Assembly: GCF_000632455.1 (NCBI RefSeq)
Contig: NZ_JFYL01000032.1
Coordinates: 1 to 34,790 of the forward strand
DNA length: 34,790 nt
Direction: 5' to 3'
Source of the DNA: Acinetobacter sp. Ver3
GTDB lineage: Bacteria > Pseudomonadota > Gammaproteobacteria > Pseudomonadales > Moraxellaceae
Shown here: positions 25,283 to 33,271 of the stretch, piece by piece
Numbering within the stretch: position 1 is the first letter of the stretch
Layout of the letters: every line of letters begins with the position of its first letter
The notes under the pieces: model-generated
Databases searched by the model: none
What the model was told of the DNA's origin: nothing
Seen by the model: the letters and a program-made list of their open reading frames with translations, nothing else
Made by a program: the position numbers and the translations under genes

Positions 25283-25645
25283 ATCCATATTTTTCATATT
25301 GATATATTAAATCATTATAAGGTGTTCGGCTGATAACGGGTCTTTCTAATTTTAAACACTCAAATTATAAGTATGATATTTAAAGTTTATTTATACATTC
25401 TCATAAATTGTATATGACGCTTTATGCTAAGCTAGTTCATTAACATCACTATATTGAATAAAAAAAAATTGTTATCATCAACCAACTTTTTTGTTATCAA
25501 TGCTTAAATAATTGATAGCTAAATACCGAATTATCTCTAACAGATGAATAGCTTGAAGTGCTCTTGAAACAAGGACAGTTCATTTCACTATTCACCTCAC
25601 TGCATATGTAAGTTGAAGATCGTTTCAACATACTCAGGAAATATC
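25283..25645. other. A/T-rich spacer before metQ
   Basis: 363 bases without a gene. TTGTTATCA occurs twice, at 25469-25477 and 25491-25499, a 22-base period, which could be a regulator site. I see no S-box riboswitch and no MetJ box (AGACGTCT). No promoter is convincing enough to name. Confidence 0.45.
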
Positions 25646-26515
25646 ATGAAGAAAATTCTTGGTTTAGTTTTGGGCCTATCAGTGGGTATCGCTGGATGCT
25701 CAAAACAAGATGCTCCAGAAACCGCTGCAAACAACACGAATAAAGATTCAGTTCAAACCATTACAATCGCTTCTACAGGTTCAGATGCAGATATCTGGAA
25801 GTTCATTGCAAAATTGCCAGAAACTGAAGCTGCAGGTTTAAAGTTAGATGTTAAAAACTTTACTGATTATGTTTCAATGAACACTGCGGTAGCCAATAAA
25901 GAGATTGATATCAATGCCTTCCAATCATATGCGTATATGGTTGCATACAATGATGCCAATACTCAAAAAATTGCGCCATTATCTACGACTTATCTTGAGC
26001 CAATGGGGATTTACTCAAGCAAAGTTAAAAATTTAAATGATTTCAAAACAGGTTCGACCATTGCAATTCCAAACGATGGTGCTAATGAATCACGTGCCCT
26101 TTTATTATTGCAATCTGCTGGTTTAGTAAAGTTAAAACCTCAATTTGACAATGTCAAAGGCACAACTTCTGATGTAACTGAGAATCCTAAACAAATCACC
26201 ATTAAACCGATTCAAATGGCAACTGCGGTACGTGTGAAAGATGAAGTGGATGCCATTGTATTAGGCAACACCTTAGCAATGGAAGGTGGTCTGAACGTAT
26301 TAAAAGATGCGATCTACTACGAGCCAATCGATCAAAGTACAAAAATGAATGTGAATGTACTGGCTGTAGCTGAGGGCCGTCAGAATGATCCTGTATTGCA
26401 AAAGGTAGGTCAGCTATATCATACAGATGCAGTTAAGCAATATGTGAAAGAAAACTTTGGTGGCACTAAGGTTAATGTTGATAAACCAACAACATATCTC
26501 ACAGAAGCTCAATAA
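25646..26515 (+). CDS. metQ: Methionine-binding lipoprotein MetQ
   Basis: A 289-residue NlpA/MetQ-family protein that delivers methionine to the MetNI permease. The signal peptide ends in a lipobox, GIAGC, with Cys18 as the lipidated residue. ITIASTGSDADIWKFI starts the binding domain; INAFQSYAYM and AIPNDGANESRALLLLQSAGL are family motifs. The ATG at 25646 has AGGA seven bases upstream; an in-frame TTG at 25613 would spoil the signal peptide. It comes before metN and metI here, whereas in E. coli the order is metN-metI-metQ. Confidence 0.93.
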   Translation: MKKILGLVLGLSVGIAGCSKQDAPETAANNTNKDSVQTITIASTGSDADIWKFIAKLPETEAAGLKLDVKNFTDYVSMNTAVANKEIDINAFQSYAYMVAYNDANTQKIAPLSTTYLEPMGIYSSKVKNLNDFKTGSTIAIPNDGANESRALLLLQSAGLVKLKPQFDNVKGTTSDVTENPKQITIKPIQMATAVRVKDEVDAIVLGNTLAMEGGLNVLKDAIYYEPIDQSTKMNVNVLAVAEGRQNDPVLQKVGQLYHTDAVKQYVKENFGGTKVNVDKPTTYLTEAQ

Positions 26516-26535
26516 TTCTAGACTTCTGTATTTTT

Positions 26536-26570
26536 AACAGGCAAATTTAATTTGCCTGTTTTTCATTTTT
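26536..26570 (+). terminator. Terminator between metQ and metN
   Basis: AACAGGCAAA (26536-26545), loop TTTAA, TTTGCCTGTT (26551-26560), then TTTCATTTTT. It would make metQ mRNA more abundant than metNI if readthrough is partial. Confidence 0.85.
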
Positions 26571-26586
26571 AATAGTTCTTGACGTT

Positions 26587-27612
26587 ATGATTGAATTTAA
26601 AAATATTAGTAAACATTATCAGCTCAAAGGCCAAACTATTCACGCCTTAGACAATATTAATCTGACGATTCCAGATGGAAGTATCTTCGGAATTATAGGC
26701 TATAGTGGTGCAGGTAAAAGTACACTGATCCGTTTGATCAATTTACTAGAAAGACCCAATCAAGGTCAAATGATCATCCACGGTCAAGATTTCACTGCTT
26801 TGAGCGCTTCAAAATTACGTCAAGAACGCGCCAATATTGGTATGATTTTCCAGCATTTCAATTTACTACAAACCAAAACCGTTGCAGCCAATATTGAAAT
26901 GCCAATGAAACTCCTTGGCTGGAGTAAAGCTGAGCGTCTAAAACGCTTAGATGAGCTACTTGAGTTTATCGATTTAAAACATAAACGCGATGCTTTTCCA
27001 GATGAGCTTTCTGGTGGTCAAAAACAGCGTGTAGGTATCGCTCGGGCACTTGCCAATCATCCAAAAATTCTACTCTGTGACGAAGCAACATCAGCGCTTG
27101 ATCCTCAAACGACAAAGTCTGTACTTGCCCTTTTGAAAAAAATTAATCAAGAGCAAGGAATCACCATTGTTATGGTTACGCATGAAATGGATGTTATTGA
27201 GTCGATTTGCGACTTTGTTGCAGTTATGGAACAAGGCAAAGTGATTGAACACGGCAGTACTCTCGATATCTTTAGTCAACCGCAACACCCGACGACCAAA
27301 ACATTTATTCAAACTGTTTTACAGCAGCAGTTACCTATCAATATTTTAAATAATTTAGAAAATCAAAATCACCACAGTATTTATAACTTGCAGTTCTTAG
27401 GTACTTCAGCACAAGAAACTGTTGTACAAGCTGCCATCAAACGATTTGATATTAGTCTCAATATTTTATTTGCCAACATGACCGAAATTAATGGCGCTGT
27501 GATTGGACAAATGTTTGTGCAATTACTGGGTGATCCAGACATTATTCAAGAAACCATCAGCTTTTTCCAACAACATGGCGTTAAGGTTGAACAATCAGGA
27601 GTACGTGCATGA
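26587..27612 (+). CDS. metN: Methionine ABC transporter ATP-binding protein MetN
   Basis: A 341-residue ATPase with Walker A GYSGAGKST (38-46), signature LSGGQKQRVGIARAL and Walker B ILLCDEATSALDP. The last 80 or so residues form the NIL domain, which in E. coli binds methionine and inhibits transport when internal methionine is high. The stop overlaps the metI start by four bases (ATGA). The ribosome site is poor for a gene after a terminator, and no separate promoter is obvious. Confidence 0.95.
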   Translation: MIEFKNISKHYQLKGQTIHALDNINLTIPDGSIFGIIGYSGAGKSTLIRLINLLERPNQGQMIIHGQDFTALSASKLRQERANIGMIFQHFNLLQTKTVAANIEMPMKLLGWSKAERLKRLDELLEFIDLKHKRDAFPDELSGGQKQRVGIARALANHPKILLCDEATSALDPQTTKSVLALLKKINQEQGITIVMVTHEMDVIESICDFVAVMEQGKVIEHGSTLDIFSQPQHPTTKTFIQTVLQQQLPINILNNLENQNHHSIYNLQFLGTSAQETVVQAAIKRFDISLNILFANMTEINGAVIGQMFVQLLGDPDIIQETISFFQQHGVKVEQSGVRA

Positions 27613-28304
27613 GAGATATGATTGTTCAATGGCTAACAGAAATTACTGAACCTTTTTGGAAAAGCTCGCTTTCAATTGATCAATTTGTGACAGCCCTACA
27701 AGAAACCTTCCATATGGTTTTCTTTGCAATGCTATTCGGTACGATTTGGGGTTTAATTCAAGGGATAACCCTACTTGTTACACGACCAAACGGGATTTTA
27801 GCCAATCGTGTGATTTACTATGGATTAAACCCTATTGTGAATGCATTACGTTCCCTCCCGTTTATTATCCTCCTGATCGCGGTTATTCCACTGACAAAAA
27901 TGATTGTGGGTACTTCTATTGGGACATGGGCAGCTATTGTTCCTTTAACCATTTATGTAGGACCTTATATTGGTCGTCTGGTTGAAACTTCACTCCTTGA
28001 AGTCAACGAAGGCATCGTGGAATCAGCGCAAGCTATGGGCGCAACACCCCTACAAATTATTTTCAAATTTATTCTACCTGAGGCACGCAGTTCCCTCATT
28101 CTCAATTTAACTACAGCTGCAATCAGCTTAATTGGTGCAACAGCCATGGCTGGCGCTGTCGGTGCAGGTGGCATTGGTGATCTTGCGATCTCCTATGGTT
28201 ATCAACGCTTTGATACCAGTGTCGTTATACTCACTGTTATTGTGCTTTTAGTATTAGTTCAATTGGTGCAAATGACAGGTGAAAAACTCGCCAAAATGCG
28301 ATAG
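27609..28304 (+). CDS. metI: Methionine ABC transporter permease MetI
   Basis: A 231-residue inner-membrane permease with five or so membrane segments. NALRSLPFIILLIAVIPLTK and VESAQAMGATPLQIIFKFILPEA are typical; the latter is the EAA loop that docks with MetN. AMAGAVGAGGIGDLA follows. It overlaps metN by four bases, so translation is coupled. A terminator follows. Confidence 0.95.
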   Translation: MRDMIVQWLTEITEPFWKSSLSIDQFVTALQETFHMVFFAMLFGTIWGLIQGITLLVTRPNGILANRVIYYGLNPIVNALRSLPFIILLIAVIPLTKMIVGTSIGTWAAIVPLTIYVGPYIGRLVETSLLEVNEGIVESAQAMGATPLQIIFKFILPEARSSLILNLTTAAISLIGATAMAGAVGAGGIGDLAISYGYQRFDTSVVILTVIVLLVLVQLVQMTGEKLAKMR

Positions 28305-28311
28305 TAAATTT

Positions 28312-28340
28312 AAAAAAAGATCTCAAATGAGATCTTTTTT
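28312..28340. terminator. Terminator between metI and the convergent lipoprotein pseudogene
   Basis: An A-run and GATCTCA (to 28325), loop AA, then TGAGATC and a T-run (28328-28340). Symmetric, so it can serve both converging genes. Confidence 0.88.
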
Positions 28341-28344
28341 AATA

Positions 28345-28772
28345 TCAATCCATCCAAAGTGAAGCGATTTTTTCCATTAATTGCGCACGTAACGGCGCAG
28401 TTGGATTGCATGGATTACGCTTTGCTTCATGCTTATAAAACGCTTGCCAATCGCGTATCATTTCCAAACTAACACCTTGAGCTTTAAACTGATGGATGTC
28501 TTGCTTAGATACACTTTCTAAGCGTGCTTGAGCACCTTCTGGCCCTGTTGCCCAACCGATAACCCCTTGCCCAAAACTCGAAAGCTCATTTGGTTAGGTG
28601 TTTGAGGAACCGCTTTACGTTCAATTGTCTCATTGACCTTACAGCTGCTTGGACGCTCGTATAATTGAGACTTTTGCAGTTGACCAACTTGAGAGTTCTG
28701 CATACAACCAACAAGAACAATCGAACTCATCACTGCGCTGATGCAAGCACTCAATCTCACTTTTATCTTCAT
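28345..28772 (-). pseudogene. Frameshifted lipoprotein, DUF4951-like
   Basis: The N-terminal frame from the ATG at 28772 has a lipoprotein signal (lipobox LVGC, Cys23) and runs natively to about VPQTPN. The conserved part then continues in the -1 frame: ELSSFGQGVIGWATGPEGA, followed by a helical region ending LMEKIASLWMD and a TGA at 28345-28347. The frames meet at about 28587-28593, where CAAATG could be a one-base loss from CAAAATG. Without repair, the first frame ends at 28518 after nonsense. Restoring one base gives about 142 residues. The DUF4951 likeness ('FG-x-x-VIGW-x-TG') is from memory. A sequencing error cannot be excluded. Confidence 0.75.
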
Positions 28773-28955
28773 TTACTTTTTACTCGAAATTTGTTCATCA
28801 GATCAGATAATCTTAAGCTAACAACAATGCACCTCATCAAATTCGACATCAATATTTACAATACATCGCTGTTTAAAATTTGGGTGAATTTTACAATTTG
28901 ATAAGCTTGATCTAGGATGAGATCAAATAAGTCACATGTTTTAGGATCGTTTAGG

Positions 28956-29687
28956 ATGCGTTATCAAGTTCGCGTAATTGATGTTAACAATGCGCTACAA
29001 AACTATATATGGATTATTGAAGATACTGAAACCCAAGAAATTGCAGTGGTAGACCCTACAGAAGCCAATTTGGTGGTCAACTATTGTGACTCGCATGGTT
29101 TAACACTTAAGCAAATATGGCTTACCCACTGGCATAAAGACCATATTGGTGGTGTGCCAGAGTTAATCGCGGAAAAAAATATTGAAGTTTATGGTCCACG
29201 CGAAGAATTATCTAAAATTCCATTTATCAGTTGTCCACTCAATCATAATGATGAATTTTATTTTAATGACTTAAAACTTGACGTCATCGCTGTTCCTGGC
29301 CATACCTTAGGTCATATCGCAATATTTGCAGATGAAATCGACAGTTTATTCTGTGGAGATACCTTATTTGCAATGGGATGTGGACGCCTTTTTGAAGGAA
29401 CGGCTGAACAAATGTATCAATCACTTAACCGACTGTCAGCGCTCCCTCCAAGAACTCAAGTCTACTGTACCCATGAATACACGCTCTCAAATGCACAATT
29501 CGCTTTACAAGTAGAACCTGAGAATAAGGCACTACAAGAACGATTTGAACAAGTTCAGAAACTTCGAGATCAAAATCAAATAACCTTACCTTCCACCATT
29601 GAAATTGAACTTGAGACCAATCCTTTCTTGCGCGTCAACAGTGCTGAAGAATTTAAACGTATTCGGGAAATGAAAGATAATTTCTAA
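28956..29687 (+). CDS. gloB: Metallo-beta-lactamase-fold hydrolase, probable hydroxyacylglutathione hydrolase (glyoxalase II)
   Basis: About 243 residues from the ATG at 28956, which has AGGA nine bases upstream; an ATG at 28917 in the same frame has no usable ribosome site. Metal ligands are visible: THWHKDH (the HxHxDH motif; GloB usually has THHHxDH, here the second His is Trp, a non-ligand position), PGHTLGH, FCGDTLF and CTHEYTLSN. The last three fit glyoxalase II well, which hydrolyses S-lactoylglutathione in methylglyoxal detoxification. A related thioesterase remains possible. It has its own terminator. Confidence 0.85.
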   Translation: MRYQVRVIDVNNALQNYIWIIEDTETQEIAVVDPTEANLVVNYCDSHGLTLKQIWLTHWHKDHIGGVPELIAEKNIEVYGPREELSKIPFISCPLNHNDEFYFNDLKLDVIAVPGHTLGHIAIFADEIDSLFCGDTLFAMGCGRLFEGTAEQMYQSLNRLSALPPRTQVYCTHEYTLSNAQFALQVEPENKALQERFEQVQKLRDQNQITLPSTIEIELETNPFLRVNSAEEFKRIREMKDNF

Positions 29688-29723
29688 ATTTAGCATTATC
29701 TGTTCAAATTACAGATGTTTATT

Positions 29724-29748
29724 ACTGAGCGATATTCGCTCAGTTTTT
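29724..29748 (+). terminator. Terminator after gloB
   Basis: ACTGAGCGA (29724-29732), loop TAT, TCGCTCAGT (29736-29744), then a T-run. Confidence 0.88.
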
Positions 29749-29939
29749 AAACCCTTCAGACAATACATTCTCTTCTTTATCTTAAAGCTTTAACAACATG
29801 ATCAAATTCTGTCTTTTAATTGCATGAAATATATACATTTCTATAGAATTAAAATATATTTACATTAATTTAGGTTCAAACCCTTTAAAAACAACATCAT
29901 TAACCTTATTAATATTTCATTAGTCAAAGGAGTTGTCTC

Positions 29940-30143
29940 ATGAAGAAAGTGGTCAAAGCAAAAAATTTAATTGCATTCAGAATTTGGTTAGAAAAATTAG
30001 GTTATTCCGTTCGAAATTTAAAGGATAACCAAGGCTTCACTTTCAGTTTTAAAAAAGAATATGGTTTAGTGACATGTGACTTATCTGGAAATACGTTGGC
30101 AATGCAATTAGGTGAAGAATTCGAGGATCACTTGAAGGCTTAA
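29940..30143 (+). CDS. Hypothetical 67-residue protein
   Basis: Not recognised. It has a strong AAGGAG ribosome site eight bases before the ATG and its own terminator, so it is probably real. The basic N-terminus (MKKVVKAKNLIAF) is not a clear signal peptide. The middle alternates Phe/Tyr with charged residues (GFTFSFKKEYGLVTCDL), suggesting a small beta-sheet, and the end is acidic (GEEFEDHLKA). It contains one Cys. A cytoplasmic small protein is the likeliest reading. Confidence 0.75.
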   Translation: MKKVVKAKNLIAFRIWLEKLGYSVRNLKDNQGFTFSFKKEYGLVTCDLSGNTLAMQLGEEFEDHLKA

Positions 30144-30195
30144 TTTCAGCTTAATTCAAAGGAATGAATACTGAATAGATCATTTAAATATTAAT

Positions 30196-30223
30196 ATCGC
30201 CTCTTTGTAGGCGATTTTTTTTT
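30196..30223 (+). terminator. Terminator of the 67-residue protein gene
   Basis: ATCGCCT (30196-30202), six-base loop, AGGCGAT (30209-30215), then nine T. Confidence 0.88.
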
Positions 30224-30266
30224 ATGTTTAGATATTTCAGCCTGTATTTATATAAAAATATAGGCA

Positions 30267-30293
30267 ATAAAAAAGCAAGGTATCAAACCTTGC
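30267..30293 (-). terminator. Terminator of the tRNA operon
   Basis: On the minus strand GCAAGGT (30293-30287), loop TTGAT, ACCTTGC (30281-30275), then TTTTTTATT. It lies eight bases beyond the last tRNA. Confidence 0.85.
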
Positions 30294-30300
30294 CTTAATA

Positions 30301-30385
30301 TGGTGGGGACGGAGAGACTCGAACTCTCACACCTTGCGGCGCTGGAACCTAAATCCAGTGCGTCTACCAATTTCGCCACGTCCCC
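30301..30385 (-). tRNA. tRNA-Leu (anticodon UAG), second copy
   Basis: An 85-base class II tRNA with encoded CCA. The acceptor GGGGACG pairs with CGTCCCC, the anticodon loop is TTTAGGT (anticodon TAG), there is a long variable arm, and the T-loop is GTTCGAGTC. Identical, base for base, to the copy at 30536-30620. Confidence 0.95.
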
Positions 30386-30423
30386 TTTGAATACTCAATT
30401 ATATTACTGAGCTTCATAAAACT

Positions 30424-30497
30424 TGGCAGAGGATCAAGGATTCGAACCTTGACGAACGGTTTTGGAGACCGTCATGCTACCATTACACCAATCCTCT
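30424..30497 (-). tRNA. tRNA-Trp (anticodon CCA)
   Basis: A 74-base tRNA with encoded CCA. The acceptor is AGAGGAT/ATCCTCT, the anticodon stem ACGGT/ACCGT with loop CTCCAAA (anticodon CCA), and the T-arm CAAGG-TTCGAAT-CCTTG. A1-T72 and discriminator G73 fit tryptophan identity. The D-arm, GTG-TAATGGTAG-CAT, is short and unlike that of E. coli tRNA-Trp. Confidence 0.88.
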
Positions 30498-30535
30498 ATT
30501 TCACTTACTTCGGTCATTCCACCTAGTAAATTACT

Positions 30536-30620
30536 TGGTGGGGACGGAGAGACTCGAACTCTCACACCTTGCGGCGCTGGAACCTAAATCCAGTGCGTCT
30601 ACCAATTTCGCCACGTCCCC
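30536..30620 (-). tRNA. tRNA-Leu (anticodon UAG), first copy
   Basis: Same 85-base sequence as the copy at 30301-30385, with anticodon TAG reading CUN codons. It is the promoter-proximal gene of a Leu-Trp-Leu tRNA transcript. Confidence 0.95.
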
Positions 30621-30631
30621 GATGGCTGTGT

Positions 30632-30660
30632 ATATTATAGAGATCATTATCTCATGACAA
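30632..30660 (-). promoter_or_regulatory. Promoter of the tRNA operon
   Basis: On the minus strand TTGTCA (30660-30655) is followed by TAATAT (30637-30632) after 17 bases, or by the better TATAAT (30639-30634) after 15. It ends about 12 bases before the first tRNA. Confidence 0.65.
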
Positions 30661-30727
30661 GCCCTTTTTTGAAAAACCTTATTGTTTGACTAAATATAAA
30701 ACAATTATCCATTTTACTGGTTTTTCT

Positions 30728-31585
30728 TTAGACAAATTCGCTTAATATCTGTTTTAATTGATAAATATTGTCCAATCTTTGTGATTTATTTTTCATCAAC
30801 ATCTGCTGGAGTACTGGTGTTAAGTCAGAAAAAGGCCTAATAATTTCAACTTTTAATTGCTGACAATGCCATTTTGCCCAATCTATATAGCTTTTTTTAC
30901 GGATTGAGTACTGATTTAACCATTCTAACCAAATAATACCGAGTGCATATATATCTGATGCTTGTGATTTTGACTCACCATGAAACAACTCAGGCGCCAT
31001 ATACCTTGGTGTTCCATGTGTAGAAACTTGAGGATGGCACTCAAAGTGAAACATCTGTTCAAAATCAATTAATTTGGGTTGACCATTCAATATTCTAAAA
31101 TGTTCTCTTTTAAGATCTGCATGAACCCATCCTTGCTCATGAATCGATAGTAATGCATCTAGACTATGTAATAATAAATTGACCACATTTGAAAACTCAT
31201 TGTGTGGGCAGGTCTGCATTTGAGTATAGGCAGAATTTTCTACTTCAAATAGCGGCGCCGCATTTTCAATCAGAATCAATGATGAAGAATCATGTTTTGA
31301 TGTAGGTGTATTGAATCTACTGTTTTCGTCATACACGATCTCAAACGGCACTAAGATCTTTGAAGAGCGAGTACTGAGTGATTGGTAGTGTTTTATCTCA
31401 TTGTCGAACCACTGCTCATGCTGTGAACTGATACCCTGCTGTTGTCGCTTAACCCAATACGTTTGGTCGTCTATTTCGATACAATAAATTAGACGACCAT
31501 ACTGCTGACTTTGTTCAGAATTAACTGGTTGCCTGAGCAGAGGCTGAATGGTTTGCCACTGTAGATTGTTTTTTAAGAGATTCAT
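30728..31585 (-). CDS. Small Ser/Thr protein kinase-like protein
   Basis: A 285-residue protein with a reduced kinase fold. Visible landmarks: VKR with Lys46 (ATP lysine), Glu63 in the C-helix position, HADLK with catalytic Asp157, IDFE with metal-binding Asp174 in place of DFG, GTPRYMAPEL (191-200) as the activation-segment end, and DIYALG. The glycine-rich loop is not recognisable. Key catalytic residues are kept, so activity is likely; ABC1/lipopolysaccharide-type kinases are alternatives, but the APE motif favours the eukaryote-like family. Its start lies 65 bases inside the end of the patatin gene, so the two are probably co-transcribed and may act on a common process. Confidence 0.8.
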   Translation of the reverse strand: MNLLKNNLQWQTIQPLLRQPVNSEQSQQYGRLIYCIEIDDQTYWVKRQQQGISSQHEQWFDNEIKHYQSLSTRSSKILVPFEIVYDENSRFNTPTSKHDSSSLILIENAAPLFEVENSAYTQMQTCPHNEFSNVVNLLLHSLDALLSIHEQGWVHADLKREHFRILNGQPKLIDFEQMFHFECHPQVSTHGTPRYMAPELFHGESKSQASDIYALGIIWLEWLNQYSIRKKSYIDWAKWHCQQLKVEIIRPFSDLTPVLQQMLMKNKSQRLDNIYQLKQILSEFV

Positions 31586-33066
31586 TTTGCTGTTTCAGTT
31601 GCGTCAGCATATCCAAACAATGTTCAATGGTTTTTCCTATACGCGCATGTGTTTCAATACTGGACAGTTTTGACCAAGTTGCCCGTTCCCCTTCTCTTTG
31701 AAGGACTTTAAACAAATGAGGTCGCGGATTTTGTAACATATAATGATAATGTCGCAGACTATAATTACCTACAATATTTAAATCACCATAATAACGCTGA
31801 TCAACAATACCATAACCGTGATCCAATAGTCGTCTAATCGTCGGCACACTGCCCATTCGGTCACGAGTGAAATTCATGACATCCATCGCAATCGTTTTAC
31901 CATGTTTACGCACTAAACGTTGCGGCCAGCTGAGTAGATCTGTTCTAAAACGCTCCGCATCACTTTGCATGAATGGCACAATATGTGGATTCACCTGACT
32001 GGCAATGGTGTAATTAATATTGTAGAGACGAGCCATTTTCTCTTGTGGAAAATCACTTCTCACACTGCCATCCACCCAACGAATACTTGCCAAGTATGGT
32101 GTATGCACCCCATCATAACGCTTACTGGTCAGTCGAACTGGAGGAAATAAGATAGGAACCGCACATGATGCCAATACTGCACTCCACACCAGTAAATCTG
32201 GTGCAGTATATTTATTCATGATACGAGCATCTTCCTGAGCGACATCATAAGGTGCAACACTGATATTGATATCAAGTCCAGACTTTTCATACGCTTCTTG
32301 AAATGTTAAGTCCCCTAAATTTTCCACTAAAAATTTCTTAAGATATCGCACATCAGCAATACCACCATTTCCTCTAAGCAACTCTTTGAAACTTCTGAAA
32401 TGGAATGCCTCGCTATAAAAGCTCTCTCCTGTCAGCAGCTGATCAATATCTTTTTGATCAGAAACGCCTAACATCGCCGTCATTAACGCACCAGCACTCG
32501 AACCTGATAAAACTTTCGGCATCAAATCTTGTTCCATCAGCGCCTTACACACGCCTGTATGAAACAAACCTAATGAGGCCCCACCCGAAAACATCATTGC
32601 TGGTTGACCATAGGTCAGTTGACAATTTTTAAAAAAATCAAATTTTTCTTGATGTGTCAAACCTGAACATTCATCCGAAGCGATATAAATTAAACTCTGT
32701 GAAACCTCTTCGATATAGTCCTCAATAATTTTTTTAGTGCCAATATATGTTTGTGTGAACAGCATAGGATGACCAATATTGGCGACATCATGACTCAAGC
32801 CTTCTCGCAAAATATAGATAAGATCAAACACACGATGATTCAGCTTGTAACGGCGTAAGAGATTTAAACGATGCGATATAATTTCAGCATCAAAATAGGG
32901 TGAAGTATTATCAAACTTCCATTCCTAAGCGCCCGTCTCCTCATCCAGCTTTAAGGCAATGTCTTTCCACTCTTCATAGCTCTCCGCACGTTCAAGCTCA
33001 TGTTGCATTTTTTTTAATTCGATACGCTTGATGCGGATTAATTTGACTACGATTGCCTAAAATCAT
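31521..33066 (-). pseudogene. Patatin-like phospholipase (DUF3336), broken by frameshift and in-frame stop
   Basis: The native start is probably the ATG at 33066: MILGNRSQINPHQAYRIKK. In the run of seven A just before an ATG at 33008 one extra base shifts the frame; native sequence continues as MQHELERAESYEEWKDIA to a TAG at 32925-32927, after which EWKFDNTSPYFDAEII resumes in the same frame. The intact remainder (from GTG 32831, 436 residues) holds the end of the DUF3336 region, the oxyanion GGASLG, nucleophile Ser112 in GSSAG, and Asp254 in VDGS. Repaired, the protein would be about 514 residues, normal for the family, which hydrolyses lipid acyl esters. Whether the residual frame is translated is doubtful: no ribosome site precedes the GTG. 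Confidence 0.85.
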
Positions 33067-33271
33067 TGAGCTAGTCCTTTGATTTTTATTAGTTCAATTA
33101 GTTTTGTTCAGTTTTTAAACTATGCAAAAAAAGCACAAAATAATCAACTTAATAAAATTTATTTCTTGTATCGACCAGTCAGCATAGATTTATACCTTAG
33201 ATCAGTTCACATCGCTATCGTCATCATGTAGATTAAACTTGATTTTATTGAATTGTATTTCACAAACAACT

